Notes: generated by a model not told the origin, from the letters alone. A DNA stretch of 64,000 bases from Xylanibacter muris (GCF_013166605.1 NZ_JABKKF010000001.1:248001-312000), one strand, 5' to 3'; shown: positions 54,539 through 63,619, counted from the first letter of the stretch. Numbers and translations: made by a program.

Positions 54539-56806
54539 ATGAAAAAACTTTCCTTGATTGCTTTGGCCGCAATGACAATGTTGCCAAGCGCAATGAATGC
54601 CATTGAGCGCACTGACACGGTGACTTCAAAGAAGGAGTTCACTGAAGCGATTAATGCCGCCAATGCCGCTCAGGCAGGTGATGTGTTCAAGATTGTCTGC
54701 AAGTGGGATGCAAGTAATGTCTTGAATATTGGTAACGTTAAGCCGACTATGGCAGCCGGTAAACTTATAATCACTTCTGACCAGACTGAGTATGACAAGA
54801 TGCCACAGATGCTTATAGGTTTCGACTGGGGCGGTGATTTGAAAGATGACGGGAATTTCGCTCTTATATTCGAGAATGTAGGTTTGCAGTACCGTTCAGG
54901 AAAAGAGGCGACGTCAGGACAGATTGTTTACTTCAACAAGAAGCATGCACAGATGGATTCCCTTATTGTGCGCAACTGCGATATCAGCAACTATCCCCGT
55001 ACATTCTATCGTGCAGTGCCGAAGAGCTCGAATGCTGAAGACATAAAGAGTATCGGTAAGTTGGAAATGAGCAACTGTCGCGTTCATGACTGTAACATAA
55101 GCTCAGGCAACAACTGGGCCTGTGTCTATCCCGGACAGGCTGTGAATGAGGTTATTATCAGAGACAATATGTTCTACAATATGCCCTATTGTCAGGCTAT
55201 ATTCCAGATGGGCTATGCTTCTGAGGGTACAGGTACTACACCTACCATGTATTTTGAGAACAATACAGTGCTTCATGGTAAAGCAGCCGGTAACCGTTTC
55301 CAGGTTATCAATACAGGAAAGTATTTCGGTATCGCTTCTACATTCAATATCAACAATAATATTTTCCTTGCTCCGCAGGAAGGTGCATACGCTGATATTC
55401 TGAAGACAGGTGTTACAAAAGTAGGTGATGAGTCAAAGGGCGAAGAGGTGACAGAAATAGTCGGCTATACAGGTGATGCCAACATCCTTAACGCTTCAGG
55501 CGCTCTTGTATATGCCTCAAACAACGTTATCGACCCTGTATCATTCAAGACATTTGAGGCAAGTGCACCGGCTGACGGCAGTGAGGATATGTGGCTTGAC
55601 ACCAAATTTGAGAATGGCTTCACTCCTGAGGATGCCGGTTTCACTTCATGGGAAGAAGGCGTTGTGTTCCAGGATGCTGCAAGTTCTTTCTATTACGTTC
55701 GTAAGGACGCCAAATCTTACACTATGGGTATGAACGGAACTTATCTCGGCTCTGCAAATACATACGTTGAGAAATTCCCGACAAAGGCTACCGTGAATAT
55801 CACAATCAACGGTCCGAAGTATATCACCTATACCGTCACTCCTGAAAAGGCTGTATACTATACAGACGATGAGGTGACAATCACTCTTAAGGACCACAAC
55901 TCATTCTATCGTACATTCAATACATTCAAGGGATGGAGCGACGGCAGTGATGAGCTTACACGTACAGTGAAGCTTGATGGCGACCTCAACCTTACCGCTA
56001 CATTCGAGAACGATAACAAGGTGGTTGCAGCGTTTGACTTCAGCAAAGTTACCGGAGGAAACATCGGAAGCTATGATTCTGACATTTATTTTGATATGAA
56101 CGATACATATAAGGCAGTTATCAAAGCTGTTGTTTGTGACACAGCAACAACAAAGACAGCTCCGTTCCCAATGATTCCTGGAAACTTCCAGGGCCGTGCC
56201 GCCAAGTTCGGTGAGGATGCCGTAGCAATGCAGATGCCTATTCTTTCACGCCGTACTTCAAAGTTTGCAAAGAACGACGCACGCGACCATGCCGTTGTTG
56301 AGTTCTCTACAAAGAATGTTAAGGCCGTTGAGTTCTCCTGCTTCGTAGGTACGGACAACAATGCTGCCAAGGTACAGGCTCTTGACTATTCTCTCGACGG
56401 AGAGAACTGGACACGCATGAGCGAGGTTGAGATAGAGAACGGCAAGTGGTCTGAGCTCAAAGGCCAGCTTCCTGCAGAGCTTGAGAACCAGGAGAAGGTT
56501 TATGTACGTATTATAGGCGACCTCAAGAACGGTTATGTTATTTCAATGGATCCTGCAGGCGGTCTTGTTGACGAGAACGGTACTCCTATCGAGGGTGCGT
56601 ACGAGAATGCCGATGCATTTGAATATATCGGCAACATCCTTATCAGCGGTGACACTTCAAAGATCGAGTCTGGCATAGTTAATGTAAATACCGACAATAA
56701 GACTTTTGATGAGAATGCTCCTGTTTACAACATGATGGGTATGAAGGTTGCCAAGGGCACAAAGGGTCTGCTCATCCAGAACGGCAAGAAGATTATCGTT
56801 AGATAA
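54539..56806 (+). CDS. Exported right-handed beta-helix protein (DUF4957/DUF5123-like)
   Basis: 755 residues. Signal MKKLSLIALAAMTMLPSAMNA, then a parallel beta-helix (about 50-330) of pectate-lyase-like turns: LIFENVGLQYRSG, LIVRNCDISNYPRT, LEMSNCRVHDCNISS and NNIFLAP. A bacterial-repeat-like beta domain follows (about 425-490, ITYTVTPEKAVYYTDDEVTITL), then a sandwich domain to about 725. The last 30 residues end YNMMGMKVAKGTKGLLIQNG then KKIIVR, a short sorting-type tail. No lyase catalytic residues could be assigned, so it may bind or cleave pectic glycans. Terminator at 56868-56909 follows. Confidence 0.72.
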   Translation: MKKLSLIALAAMTMLPSAMNAIERTDTVTSKKEFTEAINAANAAQAGDVFKIVCKWDASNVLNIGNVKPTMAAGKLIITSDQTEYDKMPQMLIGFDWGGDLKDDGNFALIFENVGLQYRSGKEATSGQIVYFNKKHAQMDSLIVRNCDISNYPRTFYRAVPKSSNAEDIKSIGKLEMSNCRVHDCNISSGNNWACVYPGQAVNEVIIRDNMFYNMPYCQAIFQMGYASEGTGTTPTMYFENNTVLHGKAAGNRFQVINTGKYFGIASTFNINNNIFLAPQEGAYADILKTGVTKVGDESKGEEVTEIVGYTGDANILNASGALVYASNNVIDPVSFKTFEASAPADGSEDMWLDTKFENGFTPEDAGFTSWEEGVVFQDAASSFYYVRKDAKSYTMGMNGTYLGSANTYVEKFPTKATVNITINGPKYITYTVTPEKAVYYTDDEVTITLKDHNSFYRTFNTFKGWSDGSDELTRTVKLDGDLNLTATFENDNKVVAAFDFSKVTGGNIGSYDSDIYFDMNDTYKAVIKAVVCDTATTKTAPFPMIPGNFQGRAAKFGEDAVAMQMPILSRRTSKFAKNDARDHAVVEFSTKNVKAVEFSCFVGTDNNAAKVQALDYSLDGENWTRMSEVEIENGKWSELKGQLPAELENQEKVYVRIIGDLKNGYVISMDPAGGLVDENGTPIEGAYENADAFEYIGNILISGDTSKIESGIVNVNTDNKTFDENAPVYNMMGMKVAKGTKGLLIQNGKKIIVR

Positions 56807-56867
56807 TCCGGTAATATAATATGTGCATGTCATCCGTTGCATACGGACGGCATACGCAGATATAATG

Positions 56868-56909
56868 AAAACTCCCCGACAGCATAAAACGTTGTCGGGG
56901 AGTTTTTTG
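56868..56909 (+). terminator. Intrinsic terminator of the SusC/SusD run
   Basis: A 14-bp perfect stem, AAAACTCCCCGACA (56868-56881) with TGTCGGGGAGTTTT (56893-56906), followed by TTG. The U-run is partly within the arm. It ends the transcript of the beta-helix gene and the operon before it. Confidence 0.9.
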
Positions 56910-56943
56910 TCGTAATTCAACTTAAATAGTTAAATATTCCACC

Positions 56944-56972
56944 TTTGGTATGAGAATCTTTAGTTATCTTTG
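56944..56972 (+). promoter_or_regulatory. Promoter of the pectate lyase gene
   Basis: TTTG at 56944-56947 and an exact TAnnTTTG element TATCTTTG at 56965-56972, 17 nt apart. The leader to the ATG at 57150 is about 170 nt, long for this organism. No ORF lies in the gap 56807-57149. Confidence 0.6.
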
Positions 56973-57149
56973 CAGAAGATAGGCGGCATCTCAGCAATTT
57001 GAAACAAGTTTTCATCGCGTTCGGTTTGCACTGTCTTTGCATTAAATAATGCTGTTCCCATTGATTTCAGGCAAAGCCTTATTACATTAAGTTTAAATAA
57101 AAAAACGATAAGATCTACGACAATACGAATTAAAAACCTATAATTGTTT

Positions 57150-59246
57150 ATGAAATTAAAGACAACTCTTGCATTGGGTGCGCTGGCACTCACACTTTCC
57201 GGTGTCAGTCTTCCTGTTATGGCAGATGATGCTGTAGAGAAACTTCCGGCCTTTCCCGGAGCGGAGGGCTATGGCCGCTATGTCACAGGCGGCAGAGGCG
57301 GTAAGGTATATTGTGTGAAAAACCTTAACGATTCAGGTGACGGTTCGCTGCGTTGGGCGTTGAGCCAAAAGGGACCGAAAATAATTGTGTTTAAGGTTTC
57401 CGGAACAATTCATTTGAAATCTGGTCTCGGTATTTCTGCCAATACTACCATTGCCGGTCAAAGCGCTCCCGGTGACGGTATATGTGTGGCCGACTATCCT
57501 GTATCTGTTACAGGCAACAATGTCATTGTCCGCTATATGCGTTTTCGTTTGGGTAATAAATACGTTCAGCAGGACGGTGCAGACGGATGGGACGGGCTTA
57601 ACGGTATGGACCGCGAGGGTATCATGATAGACCACTGTTCCGTCAGTTGGAGCATTGATGAGTGCTGTTCGTTTCTTGGCAACAAGAATACTACCGTGCA
57701 ATGGTCGATAGTCTCACAGAGCCTTGTAAATTCAGGTCATTCCAAAGGCGCCCACGGCTATGGCGGAAACTGGGGCGGTTCCGGCGCATCTTTCCACCAC
57801 AACCTGCTGGCGCATCACGGCAGTCGGACTCCGCGTCTTGGCCCGCGTCCAACCACACAGCTTGACGAACGCATGGATATGCGCAACAACGTTATATATA
57901 ACTTCGGCGGCAACGGATGCTATGGCGGTGAGGGAATGAAGGTGAATATAGTGAACAACTATTATAAGCCGGGTCCGGGTTCACCTACAAACAACCGTGG
58001 CATGCGTATTGCCGGTGTGGGCATCCGTACATACAAGTATATACAGGATTTTCCCGCTTATGCTCCAGCCCTTCATCTTTGGGGAAAATTCTATGTTGAC
58101 GGAAACGTGAACTCGAAATACTCACAGGTGACCGGTGACAACTGGACATACGGGATGTACAATCAGATTGATGCTTCCGGTTGCGACGGCACATACACTT
58201 CCGTGACAAAGGATACAATAAAGATTACAGAGCCTATACCTTTTGTTTACACTACCACACATTCTGCGGAGGACGCATACGAGAAAGTGCTTGCATACGC
58301 AGGTGCAAGTCTCAGACGCGACTCGCATGATGAGATGATTGTCAACGACACGCGTGACGGCAAGGCGTCCCACACGGGTTCAGGCCTGAGTAAAGGTTTT
58401 ATAAACTCTCAGGATGACAACCGTCCGGCCGATGCTCCGGCCGACTGGAGTGCCTGGCCTGTGCTTGAGAGCAAGAACGCTCCCACAGATACAGACGGTG
58501 ACGGTATTCCCGATATATATGAAGAGAATCATGGTCTTAATCCCGATGATCCGTCTGACGCCGCATCCATAGCATCAAACGGATACTCAAACATTGAGAA
58601 TTATCTCAACGGCCTTGTCGCTACTATCACAAACTCGCAAGAACAGGGCGGAGAGAAACTTGGAGAAATACAGACAGTGGGTAGCGACCCCGTTCCTACC
58701 GAATATGAGCTTTCTCCTTTCACATGCTCTGATGACAATTGGGGATTTTCCAACGGTTTCAGCATAACCGTGGGCAACGGATATGCTACCGGCTCGGGCT
58801 GCGGAATAACGGGTATAAAATATTCACGTAATTCCACTTTTACTATCAACATCCCCGAAGGTGTGTCGATAACGAAGGCGGAATTTACCGGCTACAGCAA
58901 TTCAGATACAGGCACGGCCTATCTTGAATTGTTCGGAACAGACACGTTTGCTGCCTCAGATTATGTGTTCCCTTCCAGAAAAGGCAGCAAGACAGCATCC
59001 TATACAGTGAATCTTTCCAAACCTGCCACCTCAACGCTTCCCATGCGCTATCGCGACAATCAGGTGGTGATGATAATAAAGTTGTTTACAGGCACGGCTT
59101 CCGGTGTGGAGAAAGTGACCACAGTTACAGTAGGAGACAAGCCGACAAGCATCTATACCCTCGACGGACGTCGCGTAAACGGTGATATAGAATTGCTTGG
59201 CAAAGGTATATATATTGTCAACGGCAGGAAAATATTTGTGAAGTGA
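57150..59246 (+). CDS. PL1-like pectate lyase with calcium-binding repeat and sorting-type tail
   Basis: 698 residues from the ATG at 57150. Signal ending PVMA, then AFPGAEGYGRYVTGGRGGKVY, the characteristic start of Bacteroidetes PL1 lyases. The beta-helix (about 30-330) contains SGTIHLKSGLGISANTTIAGQSAPGDGI, IVRYMRFRLGN, IDHCSVSWSIDE and GSRTPRLGPRP with candidate catalytic Arg. A thrombospondin type 3-like Ca site (TDTDGDGIPDIYE) lies near 445-457. A beta-sandwich follows, and the end is SIYTLDGRRVNGDI...GIYIVNGRKIFVK. It should cut polygalacturonate by beta-elimination, probably at the cell surface. Own promoter; likely the degradative enzyme of this locus. Confidence 0.88.
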   Translation: MKLKTTLALGALALTLSGVSLPVMADDAVEKLPAFPGAEGYGRYVTGGRGGKVYCVKNLNDSGDGSLRWALSQKGPKIIVFKVSGTIHLKSGLGISANTTIAGQSAPGDGICVADYPVSVTGNNVIVRYMRFRLGNKYVQQDGADGWDGLNGMDREGIMIDHCSVSWSIDECCSFLGNKNTTVQWSIVSQSLVNSGHSKGAHGYGGNWGGSGASFHHNLLAHHGSRTPRLGPRPTTQLDERMDMRNNVIYNFGGNGCYGGEGMKVNIVNNYYKPGPGSPTNNRGMRIAGVGIRTYKYIQDFPAYAPALHLWGKFYVDGNVNSKYSQVTGDNWTYGMYNQIDASGCDGTYTSVTKDTIKITEPIPFVYTTTHSAEDAYEKVLAYAGASLRRDSHDEMIVNDTRDGKASHTGSGLSKGFINSQDDNRPADAPADWSAWPVLESKNAPTDTDGDGIPDIYEENHGLNPDDPSDAASIASNGYSNIENYLNGLVATITNSQEQGGEKLGEIQTVGSDPVPTEYELSPFTCSDDNWGFSNGFSITVGNGYATGSGCGITGIKYSRNSTFTINIPEGVSITKAEFTGYSNSDTGTAYLELFGTDTFAASDYVFPSRKGSKTASYTVNLSKPATSTLPMRYRDNQVVMIIKLFTGTASGVEKVTTVTVGDKPTSIYTLDGRRVNGDIELLGKGIYIVNGRKIFVK

Positions 59247-59291
59247 TACTCATTGCTATGTCGCAGGCTTTAGCGGCATATAATCTACATA

Positions 59292-59326
59292 AAAATGCTC
59301 CGTCTTATTAATAGATGGGGCATTTT
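59292..59326. terminator. Terminator after the pectate lyase gene
   Basis: AAAATGCTCCGTCT (59292-59305) pairs with AGATGGGGCATTTT (59313-59326), using two G-U/T-G wobbles. The T-run in the arm makes it work in both directions. The rest of the gap 59247-59552 holds the dyad and promoter of the metal-efflux pair. Confidence 0.8.
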
Positions 59327-59458
59327 ATGTATTGTATCTGATGTAAGTATAGTGTGGTCCGGTGGGAATACGTACGGATCGATATGCAGGATATGTAATA
59401 TGGCATGGAAATGTCGCGACAGCGGTAAATAAAGGCATGGCTCTGTTTTTTTCTTCTA

Positions 59459-59474
59459 TTGCATGAAAATGCAA
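59459..59474 (+). promoter_or_regulatory. Dyad overlapping the -33 region of the metal-efflux pair
   Basis: TTGCAT (59459-59464) and ATGCAA (59469-59474) around GAAA form a perfect 6-bp dyad. A further TTTGCAT follows at 59479-59487. The dyad covers the expected -33 position of the TATCTTTG promoter at 59497, so it could be an operator for a metal-sensing repressor. No such regulator is encoded nearby. Confidence 0.4.
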
Positions 59475-59496
59475 CCTGTTTGCATTTGATTGATTG

Positions 59497-59504
59497 TATC
59501 TTTG
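59497..59504 (+). promoter_or_regulatory. -7 element of the metal-efflux pair
   Basis: TATCTTTG is an exact TAnnTTTG match, about 50 bp before the ATG at 59553. The -33 position is taken by the TTGCAT/ATGCAA dyad; the nearest TTTG is only 14 nt upstream. Confidence 0.55.
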
Positions 59505-59552
59505 CAGTCAGTAAACAATAAACGGGGAAACACCGATAAAAAAACAAAGAAT

Positions 59553-59771
59553 ATGAGCAAGACATTTAAGATTGAAGTAGATTGCGCCAATTGCGCGAAT
59601 CTTGTGGAAGAAACCGCTAAGAAAGTGGAAGGTGTGAAAGATTTGTCCATCTCCTTTATGACACAGAAGATGAAAGTGACATTTGAAGACGGAACCGATG
59701 AAGACGCAGTGATGGCCAAAGTGCTTAAAGCTGCAAAGAAGATTGAGTCTGATTTCGAAATCATTTTATAG
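59553..59771 (+). CDS. Free-standing HMA (heavy-metal-associated) domain protein
   Basis: 72 residues from the ATG at 59553; the open frame extends upstream, but the earlier in-frame ATG at 59490 lies before the promoter element. The whole protein is one HMA ferredoxin-like domain: FKIEVDCANCANLVEETAKKVEGVKDLSI, then MTQKMKVTFEDG. The metal pair is C-A-N-C (about residues 10-13), without the Met of the copper-type GMTCxxC motif, which leans towards zinc or cadmium. It lies 55 bp before the P-type ATPase and probably delivers metal to it or acts as its missing N-terminal domain. Confidence 0.88.
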   Translation: MSKTFKIEVDCANCANLVEETAKKVEGVKDLSISFMTQKMKVTFEDGTDEDAVMAKVLKAAKKIESDFEIIL

Positions 59772-59826
59772 AAAGACAAAAATACGTCATGCCGGTTGAT
59801 AAGAGTAGGATTATTACAGATAAAAT

Positions 59827-61746
59827 ATGAATGGAATGAACAAGAAACAACGTAATATGCTCGTGCGGATCATAATCGCATCGGCAATGACTGTCGCATT
59901 GCAGTTTATCGGTGTCGGTGGTTGGCTGAGGCTGGCCCTGTATGTTGCCGTATATCTGATAATAGGTTTCGATATCCTGCTGAAAGCCTGTAAAGGCATC
60001 ATCAACGGGCGCGTGTTCGATGAGAATTTCCTCATGGCTGTCGCTACTGTTGGAGCGTTTGCCTTGGCTGTTTATGAAAGAAGCGGTGAATATATGGAGG
60101 CTGTTGCCGTGATGCTGTTTTACCAGGTCGGTGAGTTCTTCCAGAGTTACGCTGTAGGGAAAAGCCGCAGGAGCATAGCCGCGTTGATGGATATCCGCCC
60201 TGATTATGCAAACATAGAGAAGGATGGTGATATTGTCAGGGTTAGTCCGGATAAGGTGGAGATAGGACAGATAATAATTGTCCGGCCAGGAGAGAAAGTG
60301 CCTGTTGACGGTGTCGTCGTTTCCGGAGAATCTTCGCTTGATACATCCGCTTTGACTGGTGAGTCGTTGCCAAGGGAGGTTCACAGCGGCAATGAGGTGA
60401 TTAGCGGTTGCATAAACATTTCCGGATTGTTAAAGATACGCACCACAAAAGATTTTGGCGATTCGACAGTCTCCAAGATACTTGAACTTGTAGAAGACTC
60501 CGCTTCAAGGAAATCGAAATCAGAGAATTTCATTTCCCGTTTTGCCCGTAGCTATACGCCTGCCGTATGCTATTGCGCTTTGGCACTTGCCCTGTTGCCT
60601 CCGGTGTTCCTGCTGTTGTTCAATGGTGCGGCCTTTGAGCTCGCTACTTTTGAGACATGGATTTACCGTGCGTTGGTATTCCTTGTCATAAGCTGTCCTT
60701 GTGCTTTGGTTGTCAGCATACCGCTTTCATTTTTTGCAGGAATCGGCGGGGCAAGCCGTGAAGGTGTGCTTGTTAAGGGTTCCAACGTTCTGGAGACACT
60801 GTCAAAAGTGAGGACAGTAGTATTTGATAAAACAGGTACTATGACACAAGGTGTGTTTGAGGTAAATGCTTTCCATGATCACAACGACATGGATATTGAA
60901 TACAGCAAGACCCGGCTACTTGAGTATGCCGCCATTGTAGAGTCGTCATCGTCACATCCGATAGGTAAATCTCTTCTGCGTGCCTACGGTCACAATGTCG
61001 ACCACAGCCGTATGAGTAATCTGCGTGAGATAGGCGGTTTGGGTGTCACTGCAGTGATTGACGGAAAGACAGTGGCTGCCGGTAATGAGAAACTGATGAA
61101 GAGTATCGGAGTCACTCCATGCCACTGCCATACAGCCGGGACTATTGTGCATATTGCCATTGACGGGGAATATTCCGGTCATATTGTTTTAGGCGACGTC
61201 GTCAAGCCCACTTCGGCCGAGGCTGTCGCAGACCTCCGTAAGTCAGGAGTGGCACAGACCGTCATGCTGACAGGAGACACCCATGCTGTTGCCGTGCAGA
61301 CAGCCGAAAAACTTGGTATTGATAAGGTTTACAGTGATTTGCTTCCGGCCGATAAGGTGGCCCGACTTGAAACGATACTGAAAGTGTCTGAAGGAGACGG
61401 CAAGGTGGCCTTTGTCGGTGACGGTATAAACGATGCTCCTGTCCTGTCGCGTGCAGACCTCGGCATTGCAATGGGTGCGATGGGGAGCGATGCTGCAATC
61501 GAGGCGGCCGATGTTGTGCTTATGGATGATGATCCGATGAAAATAGGCAAGGCGATCCGTATATCCCGAAGATGTCTTCGGATTGTGTGGGAAAACATTA
61601 TGATGGCATTGGGTGTCAAAGGTGTATGTCTGATACTTGGTGTCTTTGGCATAGTCAGTATGTGGCTTGCCGTTTTCGCTGATGTGGGTGTGATGATTTT
61701 GGCCGTGCTCAATGCCATACGTGCCATGTATGTAAGGAAAATATAA
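59827..61746 (+). CDS. P1B-type heavy-metal-transporting ATPase (Zn/Cd/Pb class)
   Basis: 639 residues. It has no N-terminal HMA domain; the protein starts directly with basic residues and the first helix. Motifs: TGES in the actuator domain (near 178), SCPCALVVSIP (CPC metal site), FDKTGTMTQG (phosphorylated Asp), SSSHPIG (HP nucleotide site), MLTGDTH and VGDGINDAPVLSRAD. The final helix has DVGVMILAVLNAIR, the D-x-G...N-x-x-R pattern of the Zn/Cd class. It pumps divalent metal out of the cytoplasm. It is paired with the upstream free HMA protein, and a terminator follows at 61813. Confidence 0.93.
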   Translation: MNGMNKKQRNMLVRIIIASAMTVALQFIGVGGWLRLALYVAVYLIIGFDILLKACKGIINGRVFDENFLMAVATVGAFALAVYERSGEYMEAVAVMLFYQVGEFFQSYAVGKSRRSIAALMDIRPDYANIEKDGDIVRVSPDKVEIGQIIIVRPGEKVPVDGVVVSGESSLDTSALTGESLPREVHSGNEVISGCINISGLLKIRTTKDFGDSTVSKILELVEDSASRKSKSENFISRFARSYTPAVCYCALALALLPPVFLLLFNGAAFELATFETWIYRALVFLVISCPCALVVSIPLSFFAGIGGASREGVLVKGSNVLETLSKVRTVVFDKTGTMTQGVFEVNAFHDHNDMDIEYSKTRLLEYAAIVESSSSHPIGKSLLRAYGHNVDHSRMSNLREIGGLGVTAVIDGKTVAAGNEKLMKSIGVTPCHCHTAGTIVHIAIDGEYSGHIVLGDVVKPTSAEAVADLRKSGVAQTVMLTGDTHAVAVQTAEKLGIDKVYSDLLPADKVARLETILKVSEGDGKVAFVGDGINDAPVLSRADLGIAMGAMGSDAAIEAADVVLMDDDPMKIGKAIRISRRCLRIVWENIMMALGVKGVCLILGVFGIVSMWLAVFADVGVMILAVLNAIRAMYVRKI

Positions 61747-61812
61747 AATTCCAATATGCCTGATTTGTTTTCTGTCGACCGGAAAACCGTATTGTGGAAT
61801 GCGGATGAAAAT

Positions 61813-61851
61813 AAAAAAGTGACGCACCAATGACCGGTGCGTCACTTTTTT
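61813..61851. terminator. Bidirectional terminator between ATPase and beta-barrel genes
   Basis: A 16-bp perfect stem, AAAAAAGTGACGCACC (61813-61828) with GGTGCGTCACTTTTTT (61836-61851), and a 7-nt loop. It serves the P-type ATPase transcript and, in the opposite direction, the gene ending at 61873. Confidence 0.92.
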
Positions 61852-61872
61852 ATCATTAAGTATTAAGCGTTT

Positions 61873-62559
61873 TTAGAAGTTGTAGCCAAGGCTGATCATC
61901 CAGTTTCTGTTCTTTACAGAAAAGTCGCCTTCGTAGCTTGAAGGAAGATCCTTGATGTTTGTCAGACCGAGTTGATATGCGAAGCCAAGATAATAGTGAT
62001 TGCTGAACGTCACACCCGCACCGAACTGCAGACCGCAGTCGAAGCGCTTGTATCCTGCGCAGTCTTCGTCATCATAGCTTCCGAAGAAGTCATCTTCGGT
62101 GCTTCTACCGTTGTATTCGTATTTCACCTTTCCGCCTATACCGTATGCGAAATACGGACCTGCATTTATTTGAAGCTGGATAGCATCGCTGAAGTTATAG
62201 CGGTAAGAGGCAAGAATAGGAATCTCAAGATACATAGGTTTTGCTGTTTCCTTTTCCTCATCATCGAACTTGTAGCCCTTGTTCTGGAAGAACAGACCTG
62301 ATTGGATGTAGAGGCTCTGCATCAAGGGGATGTCTGCTATTACGCCTACATGGAATGACGTGCGGCTTTCCGGAGATGCTGAAACTCCGTCCTCTGAGGC
62401 AGACATGTTCGCCATGTTCAGTCCTGCGCGGATACCGAATGTTATTCCCTGGTCGGCCTTCTCGGTTGAGAAGAATGACGATGATGAACTGCTGGCACGC
62501 TGTGCCGATGCAGTAAGTGAGCATACTGCACATACTGCAATCAATAAGATTTTTTTCAT
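61873..62559 (-). CDS. Outer-membrane beta-barrel protein (porin/PorT-like family)
   Basis: 228 residues. Signal MKKILLIAVCAVCSLTASAQ, a Ser-rich linker, then an eight-stranded barrel pattern: ITFGIRAGLNMANMS, SFHVGVIADIPLM, LYIQSGLFFQNKGYKF, YLEIPILASYRYNF, LQINAGPYFAYGIGG, FDCGLQFGAGVTF, YYLGFAYQLGLTNI, ending MISLGYNF with a C-terminal Phe. The family is common in Bacteroidetes and members have varied or unknown roles. It lies 37 bp after the PD40 beta-propeller gene on the same strand, so the two may be co-transcribed. Confidence 0.88.
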   Translation of the reverse strand: MKKILLIAVCAVCSLTASAQRASSSSSSFFSTEKADQGITFGIRAGLNMANMSASEDGVSASPESRTSFHVGVIADIPLMQSLYIQSGLFFQNKGYKFDDEEKETAKPMYLEIPILASYRYNFSDAIQLQINAGPYFAYGIGGKVKYEYNGRSTEDDFFGSYDDEDCAGYKRFDCGLQFGAGVTFSNHYYLGFAYQLGLTNIKDLPSSYEGDFSVKNRNWMISLGYNF

Positions 62560-62596
62560 TTTTGTTGATTGATTTAATTAATAATTTATAAAAGGA

Positions 62597-63619
62597 TTAT
62601 AGGTTGAAATCCATTCTCCACACGTTGTATATTCTGTCGGCGGAGCCGCGTTGCGACAGGAAGAAAATGCTTCGTCCGTCAGGCGACCATATAGGCGAAA
62701 GGTCGTTTCCCGGGTGATATGTCAGCTGGGTGAGCTGGGTACCGTCGGTGCGTACGGCAAATATGTCAGTATTGTCTAATCCTTCCTTTTCCGATTTGCT
62801 GCTGCCTGTTATCAGAAGCCATTTCCCGTCCGGTGACAGTTGTGGGGTGGTGAAGCTTTTTCCTGGTTGTGTGAGTATCACTTCCTCAACGCCTGTTTCA
62901 AAGTTTATTCTCCATATCTCACTTTCATTCTTGTCGGTGAACCGTGCGCAGTATATAGTGTTTTTGTTTTCGGGAATAAGGCATGCCGTCATACCGCGTG
63001 AGTAGTTGGAGAAAAGATTGGTTTTACGGTCGTAGCTCCACAGACTGTAACTGGAGCGTCCTTCTCCTCGGTGGAAGAATATAGTGTTCCCGTCTTTGCT
63101 GATCACTCCACCGTAGTCATTGTCGCTGCCGTTTGAAACCTGTCTTACCACCGTGCCTTGGTTTGCGTCCACGAGATATATGCCCTGATGCCCGCCTCTT
63201 ATTTCCGTGAAGCAAAGCGTGTTGCCGTCGGGGCTCCATGAGAATCCCTGGACGTTGGTGCGGAATGTGCGCTGGATGCTGGCCCCGCCTTTCGCCGCAC
63301 TTTTAATCATCACGTTTGTGGTTTTGTTCTTCTCATTTATATAGCCTATCCGTTTGCCGTCGGGCGATATGGCAATCTGTGGTATCACCCACCAGTCAAG
63401 CACGCTCGTTTTCTTTGCTCCGAAGATGCTTGATGCCTTTGATACGAGTCCTCCGTTATAATCGGCCACATTGTCGGCGTCTTCGGTTATCTTCTCAAAC
63501 TTCACACCGCCTTCTTCGGGAACGAAAACCACTGAATAGTCGAATTTGACTTTCTTTGCTCCGGAACCGGATGTCATGACCATGAGCGCCATGGTCGTAA
63601 AAAACAATTTTTTCATCAT
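62597..63619 (-). CDS. Exported PD40/TolB-like beta-propeller protein
   Basis: 340 residues from the ATG at 63619; an open frame extends 50 codons further but those residues are Cys-rich and not protein-like, whereas MMKKLFFTTMALMVMTSGSG is a clear signal peptide. At least four PD40 blades are visible: ISPDGKRIGYI, WSPDGNTLCFTE, LSPDGKWLLITG and WSPDGRSIFFLS, plus SKDGNTIFFHRG. These form a beta-propeller as in TolB and dipeptidyl-peptidase N-domains. No peptidase domain follows, so it likely binds another envelope component. Its 3' end is 37 bp from the beta-barrel gene. Confidence 0.82.
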   Translation of the reverse strand: MMKKLFFTTMALMVMTSGSGAKKVKFDYSVVFVPEEGGVKFEKITEDADNVADYNGGLVSKASSIFGAKKTSVLDWWVIPQIAISPDGKRIGYINEKNKTTNVMIKSAAKGGASIQRTFRTNVQGFSWSPDGNTLCFTEIRGGHQGIYLVDANQGTVVRQVSNGSDNDYGGVISKDGNTIFFHRGEGRSSYSLWSYDRKTNLFSNYSRGMTACLIPENKNTIYCARFTDKNESEIWRINFETGVEEVILTQPGKSFTTPQLSPDGKWLLITGSSKSEKEGLDNTDIFAVRTDGTQLTQLTYHPGNDLSPIWSPDGRSIFFLSQRGSADRIYNVWRMDFNL

